A stretch of 30,247 nt of DNA from JBDTYT01 sp040005555 (GCA_040005555.1 JBDTYT010000013.1:1-30247); one strand, 5' to 3'. Counted from the first letter of the stretch, positions 1-6,958 are shown. Made by a program: numbers and translations. Notes: generated from the letters alone by a model not told the origin.

Positions 1-538
1 TCCCGAGGCGCCCGCCGGGCCGGAGCACCCGGTGCATCTCGGCGAAGACCGCGGGCTTGTCCGTCGACAGGTTGATCACGCAGTTCGAGATGATCACGTC
101 CACGCTGCCGTCGGGGAGGGGCACCTCTTCCATGTACCCCTTCAGGAACTCCACGTTCCGGACGTCGGCCTCCGACGCGTTGCGCCGTGCCAGCTCGAGC
201 ATCTCATCGGTCATGTCCAGACCGAACGCCTTCCCGCTCGGACCGACGCGCCGGGCCGACAACAGGACGTCGATCCCGCCCCCCGAGCCGAGATCCAGGA
301 CCGTCTCGCCCTCGCGCAGCTCGGCGACCGCGGTCGGGTTCCCGCACCCGAGGCTCGCGAGGACGGCCGCCTCGGGCAGCTCGCCACGCTCGTTGGCCGC
401 ATAGAGATCCGCGCCGAGGCTGCCGCTCGCGGCGACGCCGCATGACGGATCGCAGCAGTCCGCCGAGACACCGTGCTCGAGGACGTTCAGCGCTGCCTGC
501 TGGTACCACTCGCGGACCTGCTCCCGTGTCTCGCTCAT
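1..538 (-). CDS. arsM: Arsenite S-adenosylmethionine methyltransferase, N-terminal part (cut by window edge)
   Basis: Methylates trivalent arsenic with S-adenosylmethionine in the cytoplasm, a detoxification step. I translated this by hand; it runs off the left end after 179 residues. Seen: the SAM-binding motif LDLGSGGGID at about residues 81-90, the SLGCGNP motif with Cys65, and SNCVINL with Cys153. By family knowledge these two Cys match the conserved arsenic-binding Cys pair of ArsM (Cys72 and Cys174 in the algal enzyme). The third conserved Cys lies outside the window. There is also an N-terminal Cys cluster (Cys28, Cys29, Cys33). The ATG overlaps the arsR stop as ATGA, so the two genes are translationally coupled in one operon. 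Other class I methyltransferases are possible, but the Cys motifs and the arsR neighbour make ArsM the best call. Confidence 0.9.
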   Translation of the reverse strand, partial: MSETREQVREWYQQAALNVLEHGVSADCCDPSCGVAASGSLGADLYAANERGELPEAAVLASLGCGNPTAVAELREGETVLDLGSGGGIDVLLSARRVGPSGKAFGLDMTDEMLELARRNASEADVRNVEFLKGYMEEVPLPDGSVDVIISNCVINLSTDKPAVFAEMHRVLRPGGRLG

Positions 539-891
539 ACCGTCGCCTCCTCCATCGTGAAGATCGTGGCGAGACGCTTGAGCGCCTCACGGTTGATCGA
601 GTAGAACGCCCACACTCCCCGCTGCTCGCGTTCGAGCAACCCCGCCGAGACCAACTTCTTGAGGTGGAAGCTGACCGTCGGCTGTGAGAGCTCCATCCCG
701 GCGGTGAGGTCGCACACGCACACTGGCCCTGGTGCGTTCGCCAGCTGGTTCACGATCCGCACCCGGTTCGGGTCGCCCAGTGCCTTGAACACCTCGGCGG
801 TCGTCTCGGCGTCGTCCTCGGACATGCTGGTAGCCCCGAGCGGCGTGCAGCACGCAGCCGGCGACTCGAGCACGTCCAGCTCTTTGATCAT
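535..891 (-). CDS. arsR: ArsR/SmtB-family arsenic-responsive repressor
   Basis: Winged-helix repressor of 118 residues that should leave DNA when As(III) or Sb(III) binds. Seen: a wHTH at about residues 30-105 with the recognition-helix sequence SQPTVSFHLKKL, a CVCDL motif (Cys58 and Cys60) at the metal-binding helix, and an N-terminal Cys pair (Cys14-Cys15). The combination of an N-terminal Cys pair with a Cys in the CxCDL helix resembles the actinobacterial type described for Corynebacterium ArsR (Cys15/16/55). The ATG follows a GGAGG-containing ribosome site. The gene lies first in an operon with arsM and is preceded by a promoter that overlaps inverted repeats, so autorepression is likely. 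Confidence 0.93.
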   Translation of the reverse strand: MIKELDVLESPAACCTPLGATSMSEDDAETTAEVFKALGDPNRVRIVNQLANAPGPVCVCDLTAGMELSQPTVSFHLKKLVSAGLLEREQRGVWAFYSINREALKRLATIFTMEEATV

Positions 892-913
892 CTCCGCCGC
901 CTCCAGGCTCTTT

Positions 914-963
914 CATCGACTTCTATCGATGTCAGCCTAGCCTCCTTCATCGACGGATGTCAA
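914..963 (-). promoter_or_regulatory. arsR-arsM promoter with overlapping ArsR operator repeats
   Basis: On the minus strand TTGACA (963-958) is followed after 18 bases by TAGGCT (939-934), a good sigma-70-type promoter. An inverted repeat CATCGA-N6-TCGATG occupies 914-931, around the predicted transcription start, and a related shorter CATC-N4-GATG repeat occupies 948-959 inside the promoter. On the minus strand both read TGACATC...GTCGATGAA. The placement fits an ArsR operator that blocks the promoter; the binding is inference. Confidence 0.65.
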
Positions 964-982
964 TGTCTCAGCGGGAGATCCG

Positions 983-1285
983 GTGCGGCAGGTGCAGAAT
1001 GGGCGCGTGAGTGAAACCGAGGACTTCGTTCGGGTCTTGACCACCAGCTCGATCCCCGAGGGCTACCTCGCGAAGGCGCGTCTGGAATCGGAGGGCATCC
1101 GCGTGATGCTCAAGGGCGAGGCCGAGGGCCCGTACCGGATGGGTCCCGTGCACCTGTTCGTGCCCGCCGGGCTCGAGGTCCAGGCCCGCCTGGTGCTGGA
1201 CTCCACGAACGCCGCGCCGAGTGGAGGATCCTCGGGCGAGGACGGCAACGAAGCGCTCGCCGACGAGGGGAACGGAGGGCAGTAG
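983..1285 (+). CDS. DUF2007-type small protein (putative signal-transducing protein family)
   Basis: A 100-residue soluble protein of unknown biochemical role. Residues about 15-70 resemble the DUF2007 fold: a strand (VRVLTTSS), a helix (YLAKARLESEGI), then VMLK and a VPAGLEVQARLVLD segment. The C-terminal 30 residues are acidic and Gly-rich and look disordered. A GTG start at 983 is chosen because GGGAG lies five bases upstream; another GTG at 1007 lacks a good ribosome site. It is divergent from arsR and convergent with rpsI, with only seven bases between stop codons. No function is claimed beyond the family resemblance. Confidence 0.7.
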   Translation: MRQVQNGRVSETEDFVRVLTTSSIPEGYLAKARLESEGIRVMLKGEAEGPYRMGPVHLFVPAGLEVQARLVLDSTNAAPSGGSSGEDGNEALADEGNGGQ

Positions 1286-1292
1286 GCGGGCT

Positions 1293-1691
1293 CTACCGCT
1301 TGGAGAACTGCGGGGCCTTGCGAGCCTTCTTCAGACCGTACTTGCGACGTTCCTTCTCGCGCGCATCCCGGGTCAGGAACCCCTCGGCCTTCAGCTGCGG
1401 GCGAAGCTCGGGATCGATCTCGAGCAGCGCCCGAGCGATCCCCATGCGAAGCGCTCCGGCTTGACCGTTCACGCCACCGCCCTCGATCGAGGCGATGACG
1501 TCGAACTCCTTGTCGCGGCCGATCGAGCGGAGCGGAGCGCCGACGATCATGCGATGCGCGCGGGTGGTGAAGTAATCCTCGAGCGTGCGCCCATTGAGGG
1601 CGAAGCCGCCGGTTCCGGGCACCAGGCGAACCCGTGCCACGGCCTCCTTTCGCCGGCCGGTCGAGATCTTCACGTTCGTCGCCTGCGCCAC
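1293..1691 (-). CDS. rpsI: 30S ribosomal protein S9
   Basis: S9 of the small-subunit head; its C-terminal tail reaches toward the P-site tRNA. The 132-residue protein has the family opening GRRKEAVARVRL, the central GGGVNGQAGALRMGIARAL segment and the invariant C-terminal SKR. It starts at GTG directly after the rplM TAG stop with no spacer, so it depends on translation or re-initiation from rplM. The L13-S9 pair is a conserved two-gene operon, here served by the promoter at 2455-2484. Confidence 0.97.
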   Translation of the reverse strand: MAQATNVKISTGRRKEAVARVRLVPGTGGFALNGRTLEDYFTTRAHRMIVGAPLRSIGRDKEFDVIASIEGGGVNGQAGALRMGIARALLEIDPELRPQLKAEGFLTRDAREKERRKYGLKKARKAPQFSKR

Positions 1692-2417
1692 CTACTCCTC
1701 CTTCTTCTTCCGGCGAACCGTGGTTTTCTTCGCCGTGGCGGCCTTCGGGGTCGCCGGCTTCGCGCTGGCGGCCTTCGAGGTCGCCCGCTTCGCGGTCGTC
1801 GCCTTCGAGCCCGCGGTCGTCTTGGCGGTCGTGGCTTTGGCGGTCGTGCGCTTGGCTGCTGGCTTCGCGGCCGGCTTCGCCGCGGTGGTCCGCTTCGCCG
1901 AGGAGCGCTTGGTAGCGGGAGCTGTGGGCTCGGGCTTCCTCGCCGGGGCGGTCTCGACCTTCGGCAGCCCCTGCCACTTCGGGATCTCGCCGAGCTTGAG
2001 TGTCTGTGGCTGCTGCGCTTGGTGCGGGTGCTCCGGGCCCGCGTAGACCTGGAGCTTGCGCAGCATCGCCCTGCCGAGCGAGTTCTTCGGCAGCATGCCG
2101 CGGATGGCCTTCTCGACGGCGAACACCGGCTTCTCTTCCAGCAGCTTGCCGTACTTCGTCGCCGTGAGTCCGCCGGGATAGCCCGAGTGCCGATACGAGA
2201 TCTTCGTCTCGCGTTTGTTGCCGGTGATCTCCACGTCCTGGGCGTTGATCACGATGACGTGGTCGCCGGTGTCCATATGCGGGGCGAACATCGGCTTGTG
2301 CTTCCCCCGCAGGATGGCCGCGACCTCCGACGCCAGGCGTCCGAGCACCACGCCCCCGGCGTCGATGACGTACCAGCGGCGTTCGATGTCGCGCGGCTTC
2401 GGCGAGTAGGTCTTCAT
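1692..2417 (-). CDS. rplM: 50S ribosomal protein L13 with long Lys/Ala/Thr-rich C-terminal tail
   Basis: L13 binds 23S rRNA early in large-subunit assembly. Residues 1-147 form a normal L13 core (MKTYSPKP, VVLGRLAS, HSGYPGG, GMLPKN, HPHQAQQP). Residues about 155-241 are an added tail built from AK, TTAK, PAAK and KAA units ending RRKKKEE, so the protein is about 90 residues longer than usual. The tail resembles the basic tails of actinobacterial HU or histone H1-like proteins. The ATG at 2417 is chosen because it gives the canonical actinobacterial N-terminus. An earlier in-frame ATG at 2456 overlaps the -10 box and would lie outside the mRNA. No strong ribosome site is visible. The gene is followed without a gap by rpsI. 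Confidence 0.95.
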   Translation of the reverse strand: MKTYSPKPRDIERRWYVIDAGGVVLGRLASEVAAILRGKHKPMFAPHMDTGDHVIVINAQDVEITGNKRETKISYRHSGYPGGLTATKYGKLLEEKPVFAVEKAIRGMLPKNSLGRAMLRKLQVYAGPEHPHQAQQPQTLKLGEIPKWQGLPKVETAPARKPEPTAPATKRSSAKRTTAAKPAAKPAAKRTTAKATTAKTTAGSKATTAKRATSKAASAKPATPKAATAKKTTVRRKKKEE

Positions 2418-2430
2418 ACGTGAAAGATGC

Positions 2431-2445
2431 CGGCCGGATCGGCCG
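2431..2445 (-). other. Short hairpin in the rplM leader
   Basis: CGGCCG-GAT-CGGCCG forms a six-pair stem with a three-base loop in the roughly 30-base leader of rplM, ending 14 bases before the chosen ATG. It could mask the start site or stabilise the mRNA. L13 leaders are known autoregulatory sites in some Firmicutes; a similar role here is only inference. Confidence 0.4.
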
Positions 2446-2454
2446 ACGGAGCCC

Positions 2455-2484
2455 ATGCTACCTGCGGTTTCGCTCCCGCGTCAA
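2455..2484 (-). promoter_or_regulatory. Promoter for rplM-rpsI
   Basis: On the minus strand TTGACG (2484-2479), an 18-base spacer and TAGCAT (2460-2455) make a good promoter. Predicted transcription starts near 2448, giving a leader of about 30 bases. This separates rplM-rpsI from the upstream accessory genes. Confidence 0.6.
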
Positions 2485-2499
2485 AGCTCACGAGGGGTG

Positions 2500-3246
2500 C
2501 TAGGTCGGGATCATGAGGGCCAGGCCGAACGTGAGCACGAGCGCCGTGAGAGCCGGCTGAAATCTGGACTGAGGTGTGGCTTCGAACAGCCGTTGTCCGA
2601 CGAGGAAGAACATCGCGGCCGCGAGGGTTGGCAGTGCCAGCCATAGCCACCACGTGATCATGACGTCGGTCGTGGCGATCAGGGTGACGAGCTGCACGAT
2701 CGCCATGAGCCCGTAGGCGAAGGCGATGTGTTTGCGCACGTTCTCTTTGTCGTCGAACAGCGACCCGACGATCACCGTGAGGATCCCCCCACCGAGGTTC
2801 GACAAGCCGTGGACGACCCCGAGGGCGAAGGCGATGAGGAGCTTCGAGAGGTGGCGACGGACGAAGGTTTCGAGGCCCTCGCGCAGCCGTCGCACCGAGC
2901 GGAGCGCGGCGGTGATCACCAGCATCGCGCCGACGATCGGTTTGACGCTCACGGTCGAGCCTGCCGCGAGGATGACCACCGTGCCCACGAGTACGCCCGG
3001 AGCGGTGAACATGAGGAACCGCTTGTTCAGCGTGTCGAGGGGTCGAACGCCACCGGCCTTCCGCACCTGAAGGGCACTGATCAGGATGGAGCACGGCAAG
3101 AGGTAGGCGAGGATCTCCGAGAACGAGAAGCCGAGCAGGAGCAAGGTCGGAGTACCGAACACGAGCAGCCCGACACCGAAGATCGATTGGGCCGTCGCGA
3201 ACAGGGCGACGACAATCAGGAGCTCGATCTCGGCATGGGCTGGCAC
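2500..3246 (-). CDS. TauE/SafE (DUF81)-family membrane permease
   Basis: Predicted inner-membrane transporter of 248 residues. The sequence has about eight hydrophobic segments. It opens with IVVALFATAQSIFGVGLLVFGTP, the glycine-rich first repeat typical of TauE/SafE proteins, and has a second repeat around HGLSNLGGGILTVIVGS at about residues 145-162. Family members export small sulfur anions such as sulfite or sulfoacetate, but substrates vary and cannot be assigned here. The start is a GTG with AGGG just upstream. It lies 78 bases downstream of the histidine kinase on the same strand, so co-transcription is possible, and it has its own candidate promoter. Confidence 0.82.
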   Translation of the reverse strand: MPAHAEIELLIVVALFATAQSIFGVGLLVFGTPTLLLLGFSFSEILAYLLPCSILISALQVRKAGGVRPLDTLNKRFLMFTAPGVLVGTVVILAAGSTVSVKPIVGAMLVITAALRSVRRLREGLETFVRRHLSKLLIAFALGVVHGLSNLGGGILTVIVGSLFDDKENVRKHIAFAYGLMAIVQLVTLIATTDVMITWWLWLALPTLAAAMFFLVGQRLFEATPQSRFQPALTALVLTFGLALMIPT

Positions 3247-3255
3247 AGACCCTCG

Positions 3256-3284
3256 ATGCTAACGGTCGAGGTTCTCGCTGCCCA
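3256..3284 (-). promoter_or_regulatory. Candidate promoter before the TauE-like gene
   Basis: TGGGCA (3284-3279), a 17-base spacer and TAGCAT (3261-3256) on the minus strand. The -10 ends only nine bases before the GTG start, so the mRNA would be nearly leaderless. The -35 match is weak, so this is tentative. Confidence 0.3.
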
Positions 3285-3324
3285 CGGCACCCTGATCGAT
3301 TCGGTGAGCGCGGTGGGGAGCCTC

Positions 3325-4473
3325 TTACTGCCGAGCTCCGTCGGTCGTGCCCGTCGTGGGGACCCAGAATTCGACGACGGTCCCTTGACCGGGACTGCTC
3401 TGCACGTTCCACCAACCTCCGGCGAGCTCTGCACGGCCCTTCATGGACGCAAGCCCGAGATGTCCCGGCAGATCGATCGAGTCCTGCGAAGTCGGGAAGC
3501 CGATCCCATCGTCTTGGATGCGAACGTGGATCCCGTCGTCGGAGGACTCGATGAGCATGTCGACCTTCGTCGCGTTGGCGTGCTTCCTCACGTTCGCGAG
3601 CGCCTCCTGAGCGATCCGGTAGCAGATCGCCCTCGCCTCTGGGGAGGGCTCGTCGGTGACCTGCTCATCGAGTGTCACCTCAACGCCGGCGTTCTCGGCA
3701 AGGAGCCTGAGGGATTCTCGGAGCACCGTCCGAAGGCTGCCTGGCCAATCGAGCGCACGCGGGTGGAGCTCGAACGCCAGGTTGCGCAAACGGGTTGTCG
3801 CGTCGGAGACCGCTTCCTCGAGCTCCGCCAGGGCCGTCTGTGCCGACTGTTCGTCGGGGATCTGATTGTGCAGGATGCCCAACCGGATCCCCACCGCCGT
3901 CATGCTCTGGATCGGGTCATCATGGATCTCGCGCGCGATCCGCAGACGCTCTTCCTCGTGCGCCGTGATCAGCGCCAACAGCAACCGTCGTCGCTCGCGA
4001 TCGGTCTCCTCGACAAGCGCGAAGCTCTCGCGAAGCTCCTCCTCGGCCTTCAGCCTCTCGGTGATGCTTTCGACCATGGCGATCGCGTACGAGGGGTCAT
4101 CGTTCTCATCCCGGATGAGCGAGACCGTGAGCTTGCCCCACACCGATCCGCCGTCGCTCTGGCGGAAGCGCGTCTCGATCTGGTAGCGGTCGCGCCGTCC
4201 GCGGACCAACCGCCCGAACAGGTCCAGATCCGCCTCGAGACCCTCCGGCTGCGTCAGCTTCTGGAATCGTTCCCGCCGGAGCTCCTCGGCCGAGCGCCCG
4301 AGCATGCCAAGGAGGGCGGAGTTCACCTCGACGTAGTTGCCGCTCATGTCGACGAGGGCGATCGGGATCACCGCGTCCCTGAAGACCGTCTCGAACGCCT
4401 GTTGGAGGTCGTCCCGCCGGGAGCCTTTGCCCGAGCCCCCGGGCCGATCTTTGGGTCCTTGGGTGGAGTTCAT
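3325..4473 (-). CDS. PAS-domain sensor histidine kinase (HisKA_3 / NarL-partner type)
   Basis: Cytoplasmic sensor kinase of 382 residues with no membrane segment. From the ATG at 4473: a PAS domain at about 22-142 (IPIALVDMSGNYVEVNSALLGMLGRSAEEL), a short coiled coil, and an H-box REIHDDPIQSM with phospho-acceptor His184. The ATPase domain follows, with an N-box near 288-302 (QEALANVRKHANAT), DDGIGF at 321-326 and GHLGLASMKGRAELAGG at 337-353. All key residues are present. The start is chosen because AAAGG lies seven bases upstream. Kinases of this class phosphorylate LuxR/NarL-type response regulators, but none is encoded in this window, so it is an orphan here. It is divergent from a TetR gene and has a TetR-like palindrome inside its promoter. 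Confidence 0.9.
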   Translation of the reverse strand: MNSTQGPKDRPGGSGKGSRRDDLQQAFETVFRDAVIPIALVDMSGNYVEVNSALLGMLGRSAEELRRERFQKLTQPEGLEADLDLFGRLVRGRRDRYQIETRFRQSDGGSVWGKLTVSLIRDENDDPSYAIAMVESITERLKAEEELRESFALVEETDRERRRLLLALITAHEEERLRIAREIHDDPIQSMTAVGIRLGILHNQIPDEQSAQTALAELEEAVSDATTRLRNLAFELHPRALDWPGSLRTVLRESLRLLAENAGVEVTLDEQVTDEPSPEARAICYRIAQEALANVRKHANATKVDMLIESSDDGIHVRIQDDGIGFPTSQDSIDLPGHLGLASMKGRAELAGGWWNVQSSPGQGTVVEFWVPTTGTTDGARQ

Positions 4474-4504
4474 GCACCTGCCTTTCTCGTCCTCATCCAC
4501 CCCC

Positions 4505-4533
4505 ATGATAAGACAGACCGGTCTGTATGCCCA
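4505..4533 (-). promoter_or_regulatory. Kinase promoter with a perfect 14-base palindrome in the spacer (TetR operator candidate)
   Basis: On the minus strand TGGGCA (4533-4528), a 17-base spacer and TATCAT (4510-4505). The spacer contains ACAGACCGGTCTGT at 4513-4526, a perfect palindrome. TetR-family operators with AGACC/GGTCT half sites are known (NemR is one example). A repressor bound here would cover the promoter. Confidence 0.6.
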
Positions 4534-4569
4534 GAAGAGCAACCCTGAGCACCAGCGCAGAGCTCAAGC

Positions 4570-4598
4570 TAGACAGACCGGTTCTTCCGACGTAGCCT
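4570..4598 (+). promoter_or_regulatory. tetR promoter overlapped by a second copy of the operator
   Basis: TAGACA (4570-4575), a 17-base spacer and TAGCCT (4593-4598) on the plus strand. AGACAGACCGGTTCTT at 4571-4586 is a slightly imperfect copy of the palindrome in the kinase promoter. It overlaps the -35 box and spacer, consistent with autorepression. The two palindrome centres are 60 bases apart. Confidence 0.6.
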
Positions 4599-4626
4599 TG
4601 AGGTCATCGCGTGCGCAGGGGGCCGG

Positions 4627-5292
4627 GTGACCGAAGCGACCAGCCGCGGAAACGGTAGATCGGCCACGGGCGGGCCCACGAGCCCTCGTGAGCGCATCCT
4701 GGGGGCGTCCTCGGAGCTGTTCTCGCGTCTCGGCATCCAGGGTGTCGGCGTGGACACGATCATCGAACGAGCGGGCGTGGCGAAAGCCACCTTCTACAAG
4801 CACTTCCCATCGAAGGACGCCCTGGTGCTCGCCTGGCTGCGCGGCGACGCCCGCTGGTTGGACTGGTTCTCCGCGGAAGTGGAAGCGCGGACGGAGGCGC
4901 CTCTGGAGCGCCTCCTCGTGACCTTCGACGTGCTCGGCGAGTGGTTTCGGCAGGACGACTTCGAGGGCTGCCCCTTTCAGAACTCCATGTCGGAGATCCG
5001 CGACCCGAACCATCCGGCCCTTCAGGAGATCCGATCCTACGTAGAGGAGGTGCGTGCGTGGCTGGCGGTATCGACCGAGGCCGCCGGCCTGCGGGAGCCC
5101 GACGAGCTCGCATCGCAGATCAGGATCCTGGTTGCCGGCGCGATCTGGTTGGCATTCATGACGTCGTCCTCGGCCCCTGCCGCGACAGCTCGGGCGGCGA
5201 CCCTCGAGCTCCTGTCCGCCCGACTCGGCGTGACTCGCCAGGTGGTGGAGGAACGCATCAACGCCGGTCGAAAGACCAGCGATACGGACTAG
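4627..5292 (+). CDS. TetR/AcrR-family transcriptional regulator
   Basis: Repressor of 221 residues. The N-terminal helix-turn-helix spans about residues 20-65, with RERILGASSELFSRLGIQGV and the recognition part GVAKATFYKHFPSKDAL. The C-terminal ligand domain carries FEGCPFQN with Cys115, placed like the reactive Cys of NemR-type regulators (RGCLFGN region). It may therefore sense electrophiles or oxidants, though this is inference. The start is GTG with AGGGGG just upstream. Two similar palindromes, one in its own promoter and one in the divergent kinase promoter, suggest it represses both. The gene downstream, 135 bases away, is a small membrane protein. Confidence 0.88.
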   Translation: MTEATSRGNGRSATGGPTSPRERILGASSELFSRLGIQGVGVDTIIERAGVAKATFYKHFPSKDALVLAWLRGDARWLDWFSAEVEARTEAPLERLLVTFDVLGEWFRQDDFEGCPFQNSMSEIRDPNHPALQEIRSYVEEVRAWLAVSTEAAGLREPDELASQIRILVAGAIWLAFMTSSSAPAATARAATLELLSARLGVTRQVVEERINAGRKTSDTD

Positions 5293-5427
5293 AGTTCGGT
5301 CACGCTGATGCCGATAGGCCCGGATCTCCAGGTGCTTGGAGGGAGCTCGGTTTTGGGACCACACCGCCATCCCGATGTGATCGCCGGCATCTCCCTGATC
5401 GCCGCCAAGGGCGGCAAAGGCGCCGAG

Positions 5428-5685
5428 GTGGACATCGGTTCGATCCTCGGCTACATCCTGGTGGGGATCGTGGTCGGGGTGCTCGCCCGCCTGCTGGTTC
5501 CCGGCCGGAGTCGGATCGGGATCATCGGCACGATCGTCGTCGGGGTGATCGGCGCGATCGGCGGCGGATGGCTCGCGGGGGCTGTGTTCCCCGAGACCGC
5601 CGGAGTGGACTGGGTCGCCTCGATCCTCGTCGCGGTGGTGCTGGTACTGCTGCTCAAAGCCGCCTCGAAGCGGCGCTTCCTCTAA
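5428..5685 (+). CDS. GlsB/YeaQ/YmgE-family small membrane protein (transglycosylase-associated protein family)
   Basis: An 85-residue integral membrane protein with three hydrophobic segments (about 5-24, 32-52 and 61-78). It has the family glycine pattern ILVGIVVGVLARLLVPG, then GIIGTIVVGVIGAIGGGWLAG, and ends in a basic KRRF tail. Family members are stress-induced in other bacteria, but their molecular role is unknown. GTG at 5428 is chosen because AAAGG lies seven bases upstream and the length then matches the family (80-90 residues). The frame is open back to an ATG at 5308, which would add 40 residues with no family match. It may be read with the upstream tetR. Confidence 0.8.
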   Translation: MDIGSILGYILVGIVVGVLARLLVPGRSRIGIIGTIVVGVIGAIGGGWLAGAVFPETAGVDWVASILVAVVLVLLLKAASKRRFL

Positions 5686-5704
5686 GGGCGCACGCCGGCC
5701 GAGA

Positions 5705-6448
5705 TCACCCCCGCCGGCCGTACACCACGCGCTCGAGCGTGAGCCCGAGCGCCGGTGCCATCTGAGGAGTCCTCGACCGATCGCGCGCGGCCAGCATCGA
5801 CACCACACCATCCGGCTCGAGCCGCCCCGCCCCGACGACGACCAGCGTTCCGACGAGCGCCCGCACCATCTGATGCAAGAACGCCGTCGCTCGAACCGAG
5901 ATCTCCACCCGCTCTTCGTCTCGGCTCACCGTGAGGCGCTCGATCCGCCTCGTGGTCGACCCGTCGTTGGGCGGCCGGCGGCAGAACGACGCGAAGTCAT
6001 GCTCCCCTACGAGGGACGCCGCACCGGCTCGCATCCGCGGCACCGACAAGCCCCCCTCGCGATGCCACACCCACCGAGCCGAGAACGGATCCGCGAAGGA
6101 CCCCGTATCGATCCGATACCGATACTCCCGAGCCGTGGCCGAGAACCGAGCATCGAACCCATCCGGAGCGGACCGAGCATCCGTCACCACGACCTCAGGT
6201 CCGAGCATCGAGTTCAACTGCCGCTGCAACCGATCGAGGTCATCCAGATCCGCATCGAAGGAAACGACCTGCCCCCGAGCATGCACCCCGGCATCCGTCC
6301 GCCCCGCAACCGAGAGTCGAGGCAAGCCGCCCAGCACCTGTTGCAACGCAGTCTCGACAACGCCAGCAACGGTCCGCTGCCCCGGTTGCCGAGCCCACCC
6401 CCGAAACGAAGTCCCGTCATACGCCAACGTGAGCCGCACAACGGTCAT
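5705..6448 (-). CDS. truA: tRNA pseudouridine(38-40) synthase
   Basis: Converts uridines 38-40 of the tRNA anticodon arm to pseudouridine. The 247-residue protein begins LTLAYDGTSFRGWARQPGQRTV and carries the catalytic AGRTDAGVHARGQV motif, with the nucleophile Asp52. Later family segments are EYRYRID and FLHQMVRALVGTLVVVGAGR. Length is normal. It lies 138 bases downstream of rplQ on the same strand, the usual actinobacterial order, but a long inverted repeat separates them. It converges with the GlsB-like gene. Confidence 0.96.
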   Translation of the reverse strand: MTVVRLTLAYDGTSFRGWARQPGQRTVAGVVETALQQVLGGLPRLSVAGRTDAGVHARGQVVSFDADLDDLDRLQRQLNSMLGPEVVVTDARSAPDGFDARFSATAREYRYRIDTGSFADPFSARWVWHREGGLSVPRMRAGAASLVGEHDFASFCRRPPNDGSTTRRIERLTVSRDEERVEISVRATAFLHQMVRALVGTLVVVGAGRLEPDGVVSMLAARDRSRTPQMAPALGLTLERVVYGRRG

Positions 6449-6499
6449 CGGTTCTGTGCCTTTTGGTGACCGCAGTGTGGACCGCTGTGGCTACGGACA

Positions 6500-6561
6500 G
6501 GCCGGCGGGGGCGCCGAGCGGGGTAGGGGATGTCATGCCAAGCGGAGCGCCCCCGCCGGCC
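6500..6561 (-). terminator. Long perfect hairpin between rplQ and truA
   Basis: Arms 6500-6514 and 6547-6561 are exact reverse complements (15 pairs, nearly all G-C) around a 32-base loop. On the transcribed minus strand the hairpin starts 26 bases after the rplQ stop. No T run follows, so it could be an actinobacterial-style terminator without a U tail, or a 3'-end stabiliser that lowers truA expression relative to rplQ. Confidence 0.5.
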
Positions 6562-6586
6562 CACCCCCGCAACCAAAGGGAACGAC

Positions 6587-6955
6587 CTAAACCCCTTCGA
6601 TCTCCTGAACCAACTCGATCCGAGCCATCGGGGCCGCGTCCCCCGCTCGAGGACCGAGCTTCAGGATCCGCGTGTACCCGCCAGGCCTCTCAGCGTACCG
6701 AGGCCCGATCTCCGAGAAGAGCTTGTGCACCACGTCCCGGTCGGGGATGACCTTGAGCACCTCGCGCCGCGCCGCCACGTCGCCCTTCTTGGCGAACGTG
6801 ATGAGCTTCTCCGCGAGCGGGCGCACGGCCTTGGCCTTCGCCTCGGTCGTCTTGATGCCCTCGTTCACGAAGAGCTGCGCGGCCAGGCCCGAGAGCAGGA
6901 GCCGCTGATGAGCGGGGTTCGACCCGAGCCGAGGACCCTTCTTGGGCTGCGGCAT
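6587..6955 (-). CDS. rplQ: 50S ribosomal protein L17
   Basis: L17 of the large subunit, near the exit tunnel rim. The 122-residue protein contains LGSNPAHQRLLLSGLAAQLF, the IKTTEAKAKAVRPLAEKLIT segment and YTRILKLGPRAGDAAPMARIELV, all diagnostic. Starts at ATG three bases after the rpoA stop, as usual for the alpha operon. Residues after 115 form a short acidic end with no extension. Confidence 0.97.
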   Translation of the reverse strand: MPQPKKGPRLGSNPAHQRLLLSGLAAQLFVNEGIKTTEAKAKAVRPLAEKLITFAKKGDVAARREVLKVIPDRDVVHKLFSEIGPRYAERPGGYTRILKLGPRAGDAAPMARIELVQEIEGV

Positions 6956-6958
6956 CGC

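Noticed and set aside
2728..4548. A 606-codon plus-strand frame antisense to the permease and kinase genes
   Set aside because: Spans two genes on the other strand and shows only Asp/Arg/His-rich shadow sequence.
5308..5427. Longer N-terminus for the GlsB-like protein
   Set aside because: The extra 40 residues do not match the family, and the GTG at 5428 has an AAAGG site at ideal spacing.
6500..6561. Insertion-sequence ends or an att site
   Set aside because: The arms are only 62 bases apart overall with no transposase or integrase and no flanking target duplication.
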